A stretch of DNA of 64,000 bases from Rotaria sp. Silwood1 (Eukaryota; Rotifera; Eurotatoria; Philodinida; Philodinidae): assembly GCA_905250075.1 (NCBI GenBank), contig CAJNOP010000951.1, positions 1 through 64,000 on the forward strand, written 5' to 3'. Both the position numbers and the translations under genes were made by a program. The notes below the pieces were generated by a model, which saw nothing but the letters and a program-made list of their open reading frames with translations, made no database searches and was not told where the DNA came from. How positions within the stretch are numbered: the stretch's first letter is position 1; every line of letters begins with the position of its first letter. Below are positions 49,296 through 60,118 of this stretch, in pieces.

Positions 49296-50742
49296 CTCTT
49301 CGTTGATGTTCGAAAAAAGCCATCATCTCTGTCTTAGATATGAACAGCTACATATTTAATCATGCACATGATTATGTTCTATCTCATCCAACAAGAGCAC
49401 GGATAATCGATAGAAATAAAAAGCAATATTGATTGTAAATAATTTACGAAAAATCTTAAAATCTTGCCTCCAACAGTGCAATTGACATAAATGTAAATCG
49501 ATTTTCCAAGGAAAACAGATAAAGCTCGATTCATTATAATGCCATAGATATTGCTTTACGCATCTGATTCTTGAATTATGTTTCATTTTCTATTTACGAC
49601 TATTTATTTTTCAATATTTTAAGTTTCTTTTCCTTTTTTACGGAATTTTTTTAAGAAGTACTCCTAAAAGATTTTAGATTGTATACGTGTCCAAGCTACA
49701 GTATCATTATATTTGAACAATTATATCTTTCCATATATATGTAACATAACATAGTTTAGATAGAAAAAATAAGCATTAAAAACGTTGTTTCTAAACGAAG
49801 AAAACAGTCCTTAGTGATTGAAGAAAAGAAAAGAGAGAATAAGAAACTTTTACCATTCTCGTTGAAAAATCTTTTTTTCAAAATATGCTGTTGAGAATAG
49901 AAAATACATCGGTGAAAATTTAATCAAATATTCACTTCACTAACTGTTACTAATGATATATTTTTAGAATATTAATACCATATAAAAGATCTCTAATATA
50001 TTGATATGTTCCCTAGAGAATAAAATTTGAGTGACTTGTCTGATGTTTGAGAGTATTATTTTCGGAAAGAAATCTATGAATTATTTAAAATATTCTTTAG
50101 TCTTATAATCAATGAATAAAATATAGCAGGATAATAAATTTGTAAAAAATATCTACTATGTTAGGTGTCAAAGAAAATCAATATCAAAATGAAAGCTAAA
50201 AAACTTCATAAATAACCACATTCCTTTAGAAAACAACAAGAAAAACCTCTTAATCATTGTTTTATTTTATTTTCTTTCTTATATTCATCTTTTCTGTCTA
50301 TGCATGTTCATGAGACATAATATCGTTCAAATATGACACCCACATTTGATGATTTATACCAATATCATAGTTATTCTTATCTTTTTTCTTCACACAGTTG
50401 CTTATGCCCTATTAAAACTAGCTCATACATATCAATCGTATATACAGCAGAAAGATGAAAACATCAGATGAAAAAACAGAAACAAATTAAATTTCACTGA
50501 AAGAATAGTATATTCCTGTTGTTTTGTAACATTAAACTAATTATATTTAAACAATTTGTTTTTCACTAAATGCAAGTTATGTTCTGAAGGAACTTGGTGT
50601 AATAAACATTTTTTGTATCATCTGTTTTATTGATCTGATTTTATCTATGTGTAAGAGGACCTATATTTTTTCAACGATCGATATATTTATTTTCGAGAAT
50701 GAAATTCGCGATTAACATGCAAGTCATCTAATTTTTTCAAAG
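49296..50742. other. AT-rich spacer
   Basis: No gene was recognised; the 76-codon minus frame at 49356-49586 has no known domain. Confidence 0.4.
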
Positions 50743-50896
50743 ATGATATCTTTTTATTATTATTCTATCNNNNNNNNNNNNNNNNNNNNNNNNNNNNNNN
50801 NNNNNNNNNNNNNNNNNNNNNNNNNNNNNNNNNNNNNNNNNNNNNNNNNNNNNNNNNNNNNNNNNNNNNATGATATCTTTTTATTATTATTCTATC
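50743..50896. other. Assembly gap with duplicated flanks
   Basis: Exactly 100 N occupy 50770-50869. The 27 bp before the gap (50743-50769) and the 27 bp after it (50870-50896) are identical, starting ATGATATCTTTTTATTATTA. The gap size is probably a placeholder. Confidence 0.95.
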
Positions 50897-51973
50897 TCAA
50901 TATCACACAATAAGACAAAAAACAAACAGTTTTAAAATCTTTTTTTGTTTGGTTTTGATATTTTGCTGATAAATTGTTTTTTTTTTTTGTTATTACATAC
51001 ATAGACAAACATTATTAAAAACAAAAAATTTCAAAAGAAATTAAATGAATATGAATTAATTAAAAAAATTCTAACAATAACTGATGATATTGCATTTGAA
51101 TATTCACTTGATACAATGTATATTTAATGAGAGGAAAGAACAACATGAGAGAGAAAAGACAACAGTACTCCGAATTCGCCAGTATCGAAGAAAACAGATA
51201 CTAAGTTGTCAAAAGTAAAGCAAACACGCTCTGCAATGGCTTGTTACATATATGCTTAAAATAATCATGAATAATCATATTACAGACTCAAAGAAATTCG
51301 AAGTAACAGATTTTATATTATTCATCAGAATAAAAACAATAACACTATTCTTGGTAATCTGTTGATTTTTAATAAAAAATTGTATTAGGAAAGTTCTTTT
51401 AAACCACAAAACGACATTTATTCAACTTTTGATTTAGACAATAAAAAAGAAAAGATAGAATTTGTTAGATTTCCTTCATTTATTTATTATGAATTGGGTA
51501 CCATTAAATTTCGGCAGTATAATTTGACAAAAAAAAAGTCCAAGCTACTCGATACCTGTTTATTTCATTTTTTTTAATATTTTATTATTCGTCATACGAC
51601 TCGAATTATTTCATACTAAAGTCCGAATAATCATTACATATTTACTTTCATTTTTTTCTATCGAACGATGAAATATACAAGTGCGTATATCATTTTGGAA
51701 GATTTGTGCAATTTTAATTCAATGGTGATTTTGTGTGTGTAGTTTATCTCAACCTAAAACGTGATCTGCCGGCTACACTAGTCTGTCAGTGCAATATTCT
51801 AATTTTTAGCAAAAATGATGCAAAAGAAAATATATATTTTAAACTTTTCGCTATATTTTTCGCAAAGAAAAATAAAAATTCAACATAAAGTTGATGTCTT
51901 TATTTTTTTACTACAATAATGTATAGGAGTGACATAAATAAATGAATTCGTTATTTTTAGAAAATAAAGATTC
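50897..51973. other. AT-rich spacer
   Basis: A short plus-strand peptide-like run near 51025-51120 (NEYELIKKILTITDDIAFEY) ends in a stop. Nothing else is supported. Confidence 0.4.
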
Positions 51974-52542
51974 ATGTTCAGAAAGATTTTTATCATAAAA
52001 TAAATGCATTTATACCAAAAACAAGCTAGTTGAGACATACTATGATTGACTGTTTTTTCTCCAATATTTAGCAGACGTCGATTAGAAAAGTGAAGATTGA
52101 ATCAAAACAAATATCATATTCTGAATCAGCATTAAAAATGGAACTGATCTATGAATATTTCAAAAATTTTTAAGATCTTTTTATTCATCGAAAAATATTC
52201 CTGTACTCTCCCTCAGAGATGGTCGAGTTACAAAAATGAAACCCATGAAAAACGATGTTTTTGCCGTCTAAATATTGCCCATTTCATGTTGTATTATCAC
52301 TTTACAATTAGACAGCTTGTTTGCCATTGCCCAAACTAATTTTGGGCAAAATTCATTTTTTGACTTAATCATTTCGATAGGGAGTACGGGAAAATTTTTC
52401 GATGAAGAAAAAGATCTTAAAGACTTTTGAAGTATTCATAGAACAGCTCCATTTTTAATGCTGATTCAGAATATGATACTTTTCAACTAGCTTGTTTTCG
52501 GTATAAATACATTTATTTTATGATAAAAGTCTTTCTGAACAT
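51974..52542. mobile_element. Fold-back element (569 bp)
   Basis: ATGTTCAGAAAGA at 51974 is inverted at 52542. The arms match through TTTATACC, ACAAGCTAGTTGA, CATATTCTGAATCAGCATTA and AAGATCTTTTT blocks to about 52215/52378. The left arm has about 70 extra bp. No transposase is present and the target duplication is not clear. Confidence 0.7.
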
Positions 52543-52954
52543 AAATTCTCTGGTGGTAGTACTCTTCCAACATCATTATCCCTCGAAAAAAAGAAAAATC
52601 CTCTGTTCCTTTAATTTGTCTTTATTTACCTTTATTTCATAGAGTAAGAGTAAAGTACTACCCCTAACAATGTACATTAGGAAAATTATTTTCAATATTT
52701 TTTAAATAGTTCATATTTCACTTTATTTGATGTTTTAACACGTCCTAGAATAAAAATCATTGATAGTACCATGTGTTCGATGAAATTTTTTCCTTATGTT
52801 CATGTAGATCTGTTTTTTCTGGTATGACTTTGTATAAATAACCTTGATCAATAAGAAAACTTTGTCATGTAACTGAATAAAACATTTTGAACACTATCAT
52901 GAGAAACAAGTGAATGAAAAAAACTATTCTATTCTTAAATATGAACATCTGTTT

Positions 52955-54096
52955 AGGTGGTACAATACGACCAAGTCGTTGTGCTGGTTATCTTCTTGAC
53001 CCTCCATGAGTTGAAATATGTGTTAATACATTAGCAGCAGATAAATCAAATGATGTATCAACAAACTTGGGAAAGAATAATTGTTTTTATATTTGTATCA
53101 TATTGAAGATCATGTAAAATTTGCATAAGTGTTTAAGACGAACATAATATCGGAAAAAAATCAATTATTTTATTATCACTTTGTTCAGGATAACATATTA
53201 AATATTGACATGTATGAAAACTTATTTAGATTCATCATACATAAAAGTAAACGTCGAAATTGATCATTTTTACTTGATAAATATTTTTTTAAAAATTCTA
53301 GTGTTGTTCGATACCATGCTTCACCACATTTAATTTTATCAGTATGATCTAAATTTTGTAATTCTATCCAATTGGTTTCTTTTATTTCTTGTACAAGCAG
53401 CCGTAACACCAATTAAAGATTTACCAGCACCACGTGATAGAACACATATTTCTTAAACTTGATCGAAGTTCAATATTCGAATTGTTGACATCGTTTATGT
53501 AAAAGTTCAATTTCATATAGAAGAAGTTCAAATGAGACTTTTTTTGTGAAATCTTCATTATTATGATTCATTTTTTCATATAAATATCGAATATTATTAG
53601 ATATTTGTTCCTTTATTCTTTTCTTTTCTTCTCTCAGAATTATTTTAAAAATGAAATCTTAAACTTTTTCTGTTATTGTGTTTACATTAAGAATATTCTC
53701 TATTGTTATTATTCAATATTTTTGAATTTATGAATCTTGTAGAAGAGTTTTTAAAACATTAGGAAAATAACTTTTAGTAAAATATCAATTATGTTTTAAT
53801 ACTAATTTTATTTTTCCATAACTTAATGTACATAATTTAATAAATTCAATAATAGGATTGGTTTGTATACTAATCGATACAGATATGACCATCTGGTGTA
53901 ATCCACAATGGATGATTTTTATGATCAACTATTAATTTCATATCCGAACAAAAACATCATCTTCACATTGAAGTGAATCATTTAAACGTTGAGATGCAGC
54001 TAATGATATGAATATTTCTTCATCTCCTTCAATAAAATCATCATATCTATTATCATATATACTGTTTAATGATTTCGATGAACGTCGTCTACTCAT
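52955..54096 (-). pseudogene. ercc3: XPB/ERCC3 (TFIIH helicase) pseudogene
   Basis: XPB is the DNA translocase of TFIIH, used in transcription start and nucleotide excision repair. From an ATG at 54096 the minus strand reads MSRRRSSKSLNSIYDNRYDD. After a frameshift come [11 protein letters not shown] and [20 protein letters not shown] leading to LKHN and YFTKSYFPNVLKTLLQDS, then KVSFELLLYEIELLHKRC. Motif I is RGAGKSLIGVTAACT (PCGAGKSLVGVTAACT in other animals). A jump of roughly 150 residues removes the DEVH box region and lands in NWIELQNLDHTDKIKCGEAW, then MMNLNKF, FDLSAANVLTHISTHGGSRR and QRLGRIV (motif VI). Stops, frameshifts, the internal deletion and the missing C-terminal tail make it non-functional. 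No introns are obvious in the retained parts. Confidence 0.85.
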
Positions 54097-54294
54097 TTTC
54101 AATTGAAGCATAGATGTATATTAAATTTACGTAGTCATGAATGCATAAGCAATTCTTATACACATAATAATATTTGAAATACTTGAATCTATGCTGTCTT
54201 GATGCATATCAAGCAAATAAATACAACTACAGAAGTGAAAAATGTTAAAAAAAAACCAGTCATGTGTTTTTATTTTTATACCTTGAAAGACAAT

Positions 54295-54317
54295 TGCTTA
54301 TTACAACTTATCAATAG
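54295..54317 (+). other. Spliced-leader-like 23-mer followed by a GT donor
   Basis: The stretch reads TGCTTATTACAACTTATCAA then TAG, followed directly by GTAAATG. The published bdelloid trans-spliced leader, as I recall it, begins GGCTTATTACAACTTACCAA and is 23 nt long; 20 of 23 positions agree. A GT right after the 23-mer is what an SL RNA gene would have. No clear Sm-binding site (AATTTTTGG type) is visible downstream, so a functional SL RNA gene is doubtful; a diverged copy fits better. Confidence 0.4.
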
Positions 54318-54794
54318 GTAAATGATCTATTCCTTATGAAATACATGTTGTAATGACAAAACTGTACGAGTTGTTGACAATATCTATCTGTCTAAGTAAC
54401 ATACTCTGTACAGTGGAAAAGAAAATAGAGTGTATTGTTATTGTCTTTAATGTGACAATAAGTTGAGATTGATTTTTTTATACTGATGATCATTATAATT
54501 GGGACAATCTCTTTTCGATAAATATTAAGAAATCTCCTTGGAAATGCTTGTTGTCGTTTATTTATCTATGAAAATATCTTGAGTTGTGTTTGTATAGTGA
54601 ATACAGAAAAGGATCATGTCAGAAAGACAGATTGAATTAGATCCAATCACAAATAACAATATGGAAAGACAGTAAGGAAAAAAGGAAACGAATCATAAGA
54701 GTATTAGGAAAGTTTGAATTAATGAACTCATCGATTATATTAAGAATTTAAGTGAGAATGTGAGAAGACTGTATGTTTAGAGTGAATTAGAAGT

Positions 54795-55133
54795 AAGGGT
54801 GTGGGTGTGGGTGTGGGTTACTGTGTGGATCTGAGCATTCTCTTTATTTACACCCACACCCACACCCACACCCACACCCGCACCCGCACCCACATCCACA
54901 CCCATATCCACACCGTCAAGATAGCCACGCCACACCCACACCTACACCCACACCCACACCCACACTTACACCCACACCCACACTTACACCCACACCCACA
55001 CTTACACCCACACCCACACTTACACCCACACCCACACCTACACCTACACCCACACCCACACCTACACCCACATCTACACCCACACCTACACCCACACCCA
55101 CCCACACCCACACCTGACACCCATATCCACACC
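54795..55133. repeat. Long telomere-like array, G-rich head and C-rich body
   Basis: (TGTGGG)n occupies 54795-54828. After about 20 bp it is followed by roughly 280 bp of CCCACA units with CTACAC and TTACAC variants. The variants recur in a higher-order pattern (CACACTTACACCCACACC repeated four times around 54960-55030). This is the largest of the patches. Frames of His/Pro or Val/Gly runs across it are artefacts. Confidence 0.85.
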
Positions 55134-55779
55134 CTATTTACATATATGTACAATACATACAAGAGAATCAGGGAAATGAAACATTATGGTAGAAACAAAA
55201 GACAGCAGAGCAACATAAGAGATATGTTATCCTATGTAAACTTGAATAAAAAGAGTTTTTAGAATCTCTGAAAACATTATCAAATACATCATTTTTGATT
55301 TTAAAAGTAACAAACTTTTTAAAGCGTTTCATTTTAACTAGGAAGTACTGCATAACTTTAGTGTTTGAGACCTATAGCTTTTACTAAATATGAGAACTTC
55401 CAGCATAACTGTTATGTACTACTCTTTTTATTTTCTTGATCACCTTGTTTATTATTTTTAAATCAATACAAATTTTAGAAACAAAAAGAAAGACAACAAA
55501 TGGAGAACAAGTGACACTTCATGCTTCATCGTACGTCAAATTCTTTTTTTCTTGAAGTAGATGTAGTTTCACTTTTTTCCCTCGTTTTCTTTTAATAAAA
55601 TCAACAGAAATGAATATTAAATTATTCGGAGCTTCCTAAATAATCTCCATGTGCAAGAAAAGAAACAGCGTTCTAGAGAATGAGGTCTCAAATATACATA
55701 ACAAAGATGAAAAGAAATTATAAAAATAACGATAAATACTATTAGATTGATTACTTAAATTAACTTAGTACCATGACTC
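55134..55779. other. AT-rich spacer
   Basis: No gene was recognised. Confidence 0.4.
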
Positions 55780-57990
55780 TGAAAGCCACCATGTAATCAT
55801 CTACTCCTGTCGTGAGATAACAAACTGAGAAAAAATAAAAATAAAAATGAAGAATTATCGAAAAAAATCAAAATCTCGAAGAGAACATAGTCAGAATAAT
55901 AAATAAATTATATTAATGCAACAGAACACAGAAATGATAAAAATATAAATAAAAACAATTTATTTATTTGTTCGAAGATTGTTAGCATACAATCAATATA
56001 ATTCTGGCTGAGAGTATGTGTAAATATGTGAATGTGATCTAATAAATAAATAATTAACTGAATAATGTATATATTTATTTTATTTTAATATGGAAATTTT
56101 CGATCATTTTCAACCAGATAACATGACAATATTTCATGGTGTTACAATAAAAACAAACAAGAAAAATTAGAGAAATAGTTTCTTTTTAAATGCATCATGA
56201 CCTATTTAACTTAATATAAATTTTGTATACATTGTAAGTATTGTATAATTTTGAAATCTATTTGTTATACAGATACCATATGCAATACTAGAATTTATAA
56301 TCCATCAACTATTTAAACCTTAATAATAACACTGAGGTTTTATATTCTACTAAAATTTTATTTCACGAAAAACTTTAAACAAATTTATTTTGTTTAATCT
56401 TGAGATTTGTCTTGTTATTTGATTGAAAATGATCGAAAATTTCCATATTACAATAAAATAAATTTATAGATTATTCATTACTATATACTACACATTCATT
56501 TATTAGATATTGATAAAATCTCAAGATTAAACAAAATTTGTGAATGTCATGGTGTGCATCTTATTGTAATACATAGGAATACATTAGAAATTATTGATTG
56601 ATAGGAATATGTACATGATATTAGACTATTGACAATAGATTTAGATAATATCTTTGAAAATTTCGATATTCTACATTCTATTTTATTTGACATTGTTTGC
56701 GTTTGAATTTTTTTTTGAGACCTCGTTTATTTGCGATATATTTTTTCTAACGATTATTATTTCTATTATTCGTAAACAAAATCTACCCAGTATATTTTTT
56801 TCCATATTGAAATGTATGACATATTGAAACTGCGAATTATTCATTCACCTGGGCATTTATAATGTTGATTGTCATTACCATCAGGATGAGTAGAAAATAT
56901 TTACATTGCTTTTTAACAGATGCTTTACTTATTTTTTCTAATAAGTGCTGAGCTTCAGTCTTTTTATCTATTAAGATAAAGTTTCCAAATAATACAATAG
57001 ACTTACTGTTGTCTTCGACAAAACTGAAGTCGTGCAACGTGTTCACAGAGAAAGACTGATTTTTTTTTTCATCTTTTTCTCCATTAAATGAGGAAGATGC
57101 CCGATGAGTTTAGTTGAAATCATAAAATAACATAAAAAATTATATTTCTTTTAAGCAAAATTTGTTTGATATGTTTCTTCCCCTCTATATTAACGTCACA
57201 ATCTTCTCCTACATAAAAATAGTTCATTATAATCACGCATATTTTGAAAACAAAAATCGGACTAAACAAAGTTAGTACAAATTAAACAACAAATAATCAG
57301 TATAACATAAGTGAGAACAACAGTATCTACGAAGATAAAGTTAATACTGACAAGTCTAGGCTCTGTAGAATATTCTTGATATCAAAGAGAAAAAGTACTG
57401 ACAAACAAATTTTTTTTGTTTAGAATAATGATGTATTTACTCTTCATGAATATTGAACAAATTGAATGAGTCTAAATATATAAGTATCACATTGAACTAC
57501 TCATTCAAGAAATTTACAATGTCCTCTAGAATCTTCTTATTTAGAATATTAATAGAAGCCATTAAGTGAGACAAGAATCATATATATGATTCACATCGGT
57601 TTCTATTAGCTAGGAACTTTACTAGTTGTTTTTTACTTATTTTTTATTTCTTTTTTTCAATAGTTATGTAGACAAATTTTTTATATTTCTCTTTCTAGCA
57701 AATATAATAATAGAAGAGTCATTTTGTCCTCATAGGCAATATACTACTCTATCATGTGATACATAAAAATAGTCGACTGTCATGTGTTGTTTTTTAGTAA
57801 GAGAGGAAGAAAAAAAAAGTCTACGTATCATGAAGTAGGATGCACGTAAAAGAAACGTGAGGTTTCAATATCAATCTTCTAACGTATTTTAGTTTTAATT
57901 TCAACACTAAATACTGAGCTGAAGATAAAAATCCAAATTTCTGATTTTCAAAAAATTTCATTTGGATATTCAAAAAGCATTATAATATAG
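55780..57990 (+). repeat. Segmental duplication, upstream copy
   Basis: Blocks recur in the same order and orientation at 62770-63998. They include the one with GAGAGTATGTG (56010 and 63040), the ATATTCT-CATTCT block (56665 and 63105) and the CTACTCTATCATGTGATAC block (57742 and 63756) through to the end of the window. This copy carries about 600 extra bp near 56030-56630 and more near 57200-57680. A minus-strand 69-codon frame (56837-57046) is open here but not in the other copy. Confidence 0.65.
56068..56470. repeat. Inverted repeat, about 400 bp across
   Basis: AATATGGAAATTTTCGATCA with its flanks (56070-56130) is inverted at 56415-56465. It lies in the part that the downstream segmental copy lacks, so it may be the inserted element that explains part of the size difference. 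Confidence 0.5.
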
Positions 57991-60093
57991 CAGTGCTTTT
58001 ACTTTGTTTTTTTTACTATTAACATTCTTCAGTATCGATTTTAACAGTACAGGTGAGCTCGAGAAACATAAATAGTAACATTTAATTGGACACGAATAGA
58101 ATGAAAGAAAAAAGAGCAATATTATTCATCGTGAAGATATAATATTTTACAAAGTCGTTTAGTACTTGAATATACATATTACTTCCTTCTTTCTTCTTCT
58201 TGTTTTCTTTTTTGATAGATTCAAACAAAATATATGAATTAACCTTGTTTGTTTTTCTTTTCTTTCATTCTTCCTTCTTCATATTTTAACATAAAGTCAA
58301 CTATTGTAATAGTATCTTTATGAAAAAGAAAATTCATCATAGTTTTGCGGAGAATGTATCATTCATTCAGAAAAATTTTATTAGATACAGCTTGCTAATT
58401 GTCGTATCATCTTTATTCTATTTGAATTTCTTGATCAGATATCTTTTAAATAAATTTAGTACCATGTCTAATTTGAAGGTCATATTTGATCGAATGCATT
58501 TATGAAATCTACAATACTAGTCGATTGTTAGTCTTATTATGAGTCTTATACCTTCGCAGATGATAAGAATTCAAATTTGAAGGCATCTATTTGGAGTAAA
58601 TTCTAATTGTTCATGAATATAAATTTCTTTTCACTTGTCCATATGCATTCTATAAAAATCTATCTCTTGCACCAGTATTTGTGAAGTTCCTTCATTTCGA
58701 TTGATTCAGTTCGTAACTTAGTTAGATAGGCCTAAGAACTAACATTCATTTTGAATAAGATTTCAATCATTATTAGACTTCTGAAGTTCGAATAGATCTT
58801 TATATCAGTTTTATTTATCAACGAGAAAAAAAAACGTATTTAGTTGATTCTTTATTTTCAATATCTCGTCGATATTAGTGATGTTGCTTGTATTTAATTT
58901 GATCTATTTTCTGTACTATCAATATTGATTTCTATTAATTTAACTGCTCACTATTTATACATCAAGTCCTCTGACATGGTTTTTTTTCTTTTTCAACTAC
59001 TGATTGATTAGACTAGCAATTGTACTTATCTACTATTGAAATGAAAGCTCTTCTGTGAAGCAAAAATACATAACATATCAGATACACTTTACCATTGAAA
59101 TATAAGATACGTATCCATCTTAATAATTTACTAGTAGTCTTAAAGAATATTAATAAATATGATCTATTTGTTGTAGCAATATAATCAAAATAAATAATGT
59201 ATATATTTTCACTTTTTGAAAATATCTCATACGTAAAGTTTGTTATTTGTAAAATATGTTTGAATATTATCATCTTAAAATAGAAAATTATTAGAAGCAT
59301 ATAGAACGAACAAAAACTCATATCCAGACAGAGATATTCAATTTTTAAGCAATGAATAATGTACATTCAATTGACAAGTTTTAAAACTTCTACTAGATTC
59401 TTTGGTTGGAAATAATTTGTAAAGTAACATTAAAAACAAATATGTTTTGAATTTTGTAAGTAGCTTTTTGAAAGAAAAAATGAACATATTACTATATGAA
59501 ATATGCGAGAGGATGGATAGAAAATTATGACTTTTCTTAAATTATCTTTTCAAAATTTCAAACACTTTTTATTATGTTATTCAACGAAGAAAAAAAAAGA
59601 GAAATTATATCTAGATTTTAAAGTATAGACTGTGAACAGATAGTAAAAATAGTTAAATAAAATTGAATATTTCAATTTCTGTGCATGCGCATGTCCAGAG
59701 TATCTTTCATGTTAAAGTTGTTAATTTGAAAAAGAAAATTTTAATTTCATTCGTAGATATCTAATCTTTTTCATAATAACATAACAAAACATAAAGAAAT
59801 TGATAGTATATTCTCCAAATGAATACAGCAATCTATAACATTCATTCGAAGTTCTATGTAAGTATTTGACAATACCAAAAAGAATATTATAACCTCAAGT
59901 CATAAATCTGTTACATAGTAAAGTTACGATTTAAACATTTTAAAATGATAGTTCATACAATTTTAATATGTGCAGATTTTTGCGCTTTAGTAAAACTATT
60001 TTATTAGTTTGTGATAACGTTCATTACCTTGTTTCGTTGAATAATATGAATTTAATTCTCCTAGAGTAGTCTATTCTGAATGCTGTATTGTAC
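57991..60093. other. 2.1 kb upstream of the transporter, no gene seen
   Basis: The frames at plus 58320-58505 and minus 59013-59366 are hydrophobic AT-rich runs without family resemblance. Promoter elements cannot be recognised. Confidence 0.4.
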
Positions 60094-60112
60094 CTTTATT
60101 ATTAATTTATAG
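60094..60112 (+). promoter_or_regulatory. Candidate splice acceptor just before the MFSD12 start
   Basis: A pyrimidine/AT tract ending TTTATAG sits 6 nt before the ATG at 60119. Bdelloids trans-splice a leader onto many mRNAs, so this may be a trans-splice site, or the end of an intron in the 5' untranslated region. Confidence 0.35.
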
Positions 60113-60118
60113 ATTATC

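Noticed and set aside
54801-55262. Long His/Pro frame (plus) and Val/Gly and Cys/Gly frames (minus) over the CCCACA array
   Set aside because: The telomere-like repeat stays open in all frames; the composition is pure repeat and there is no gene context.
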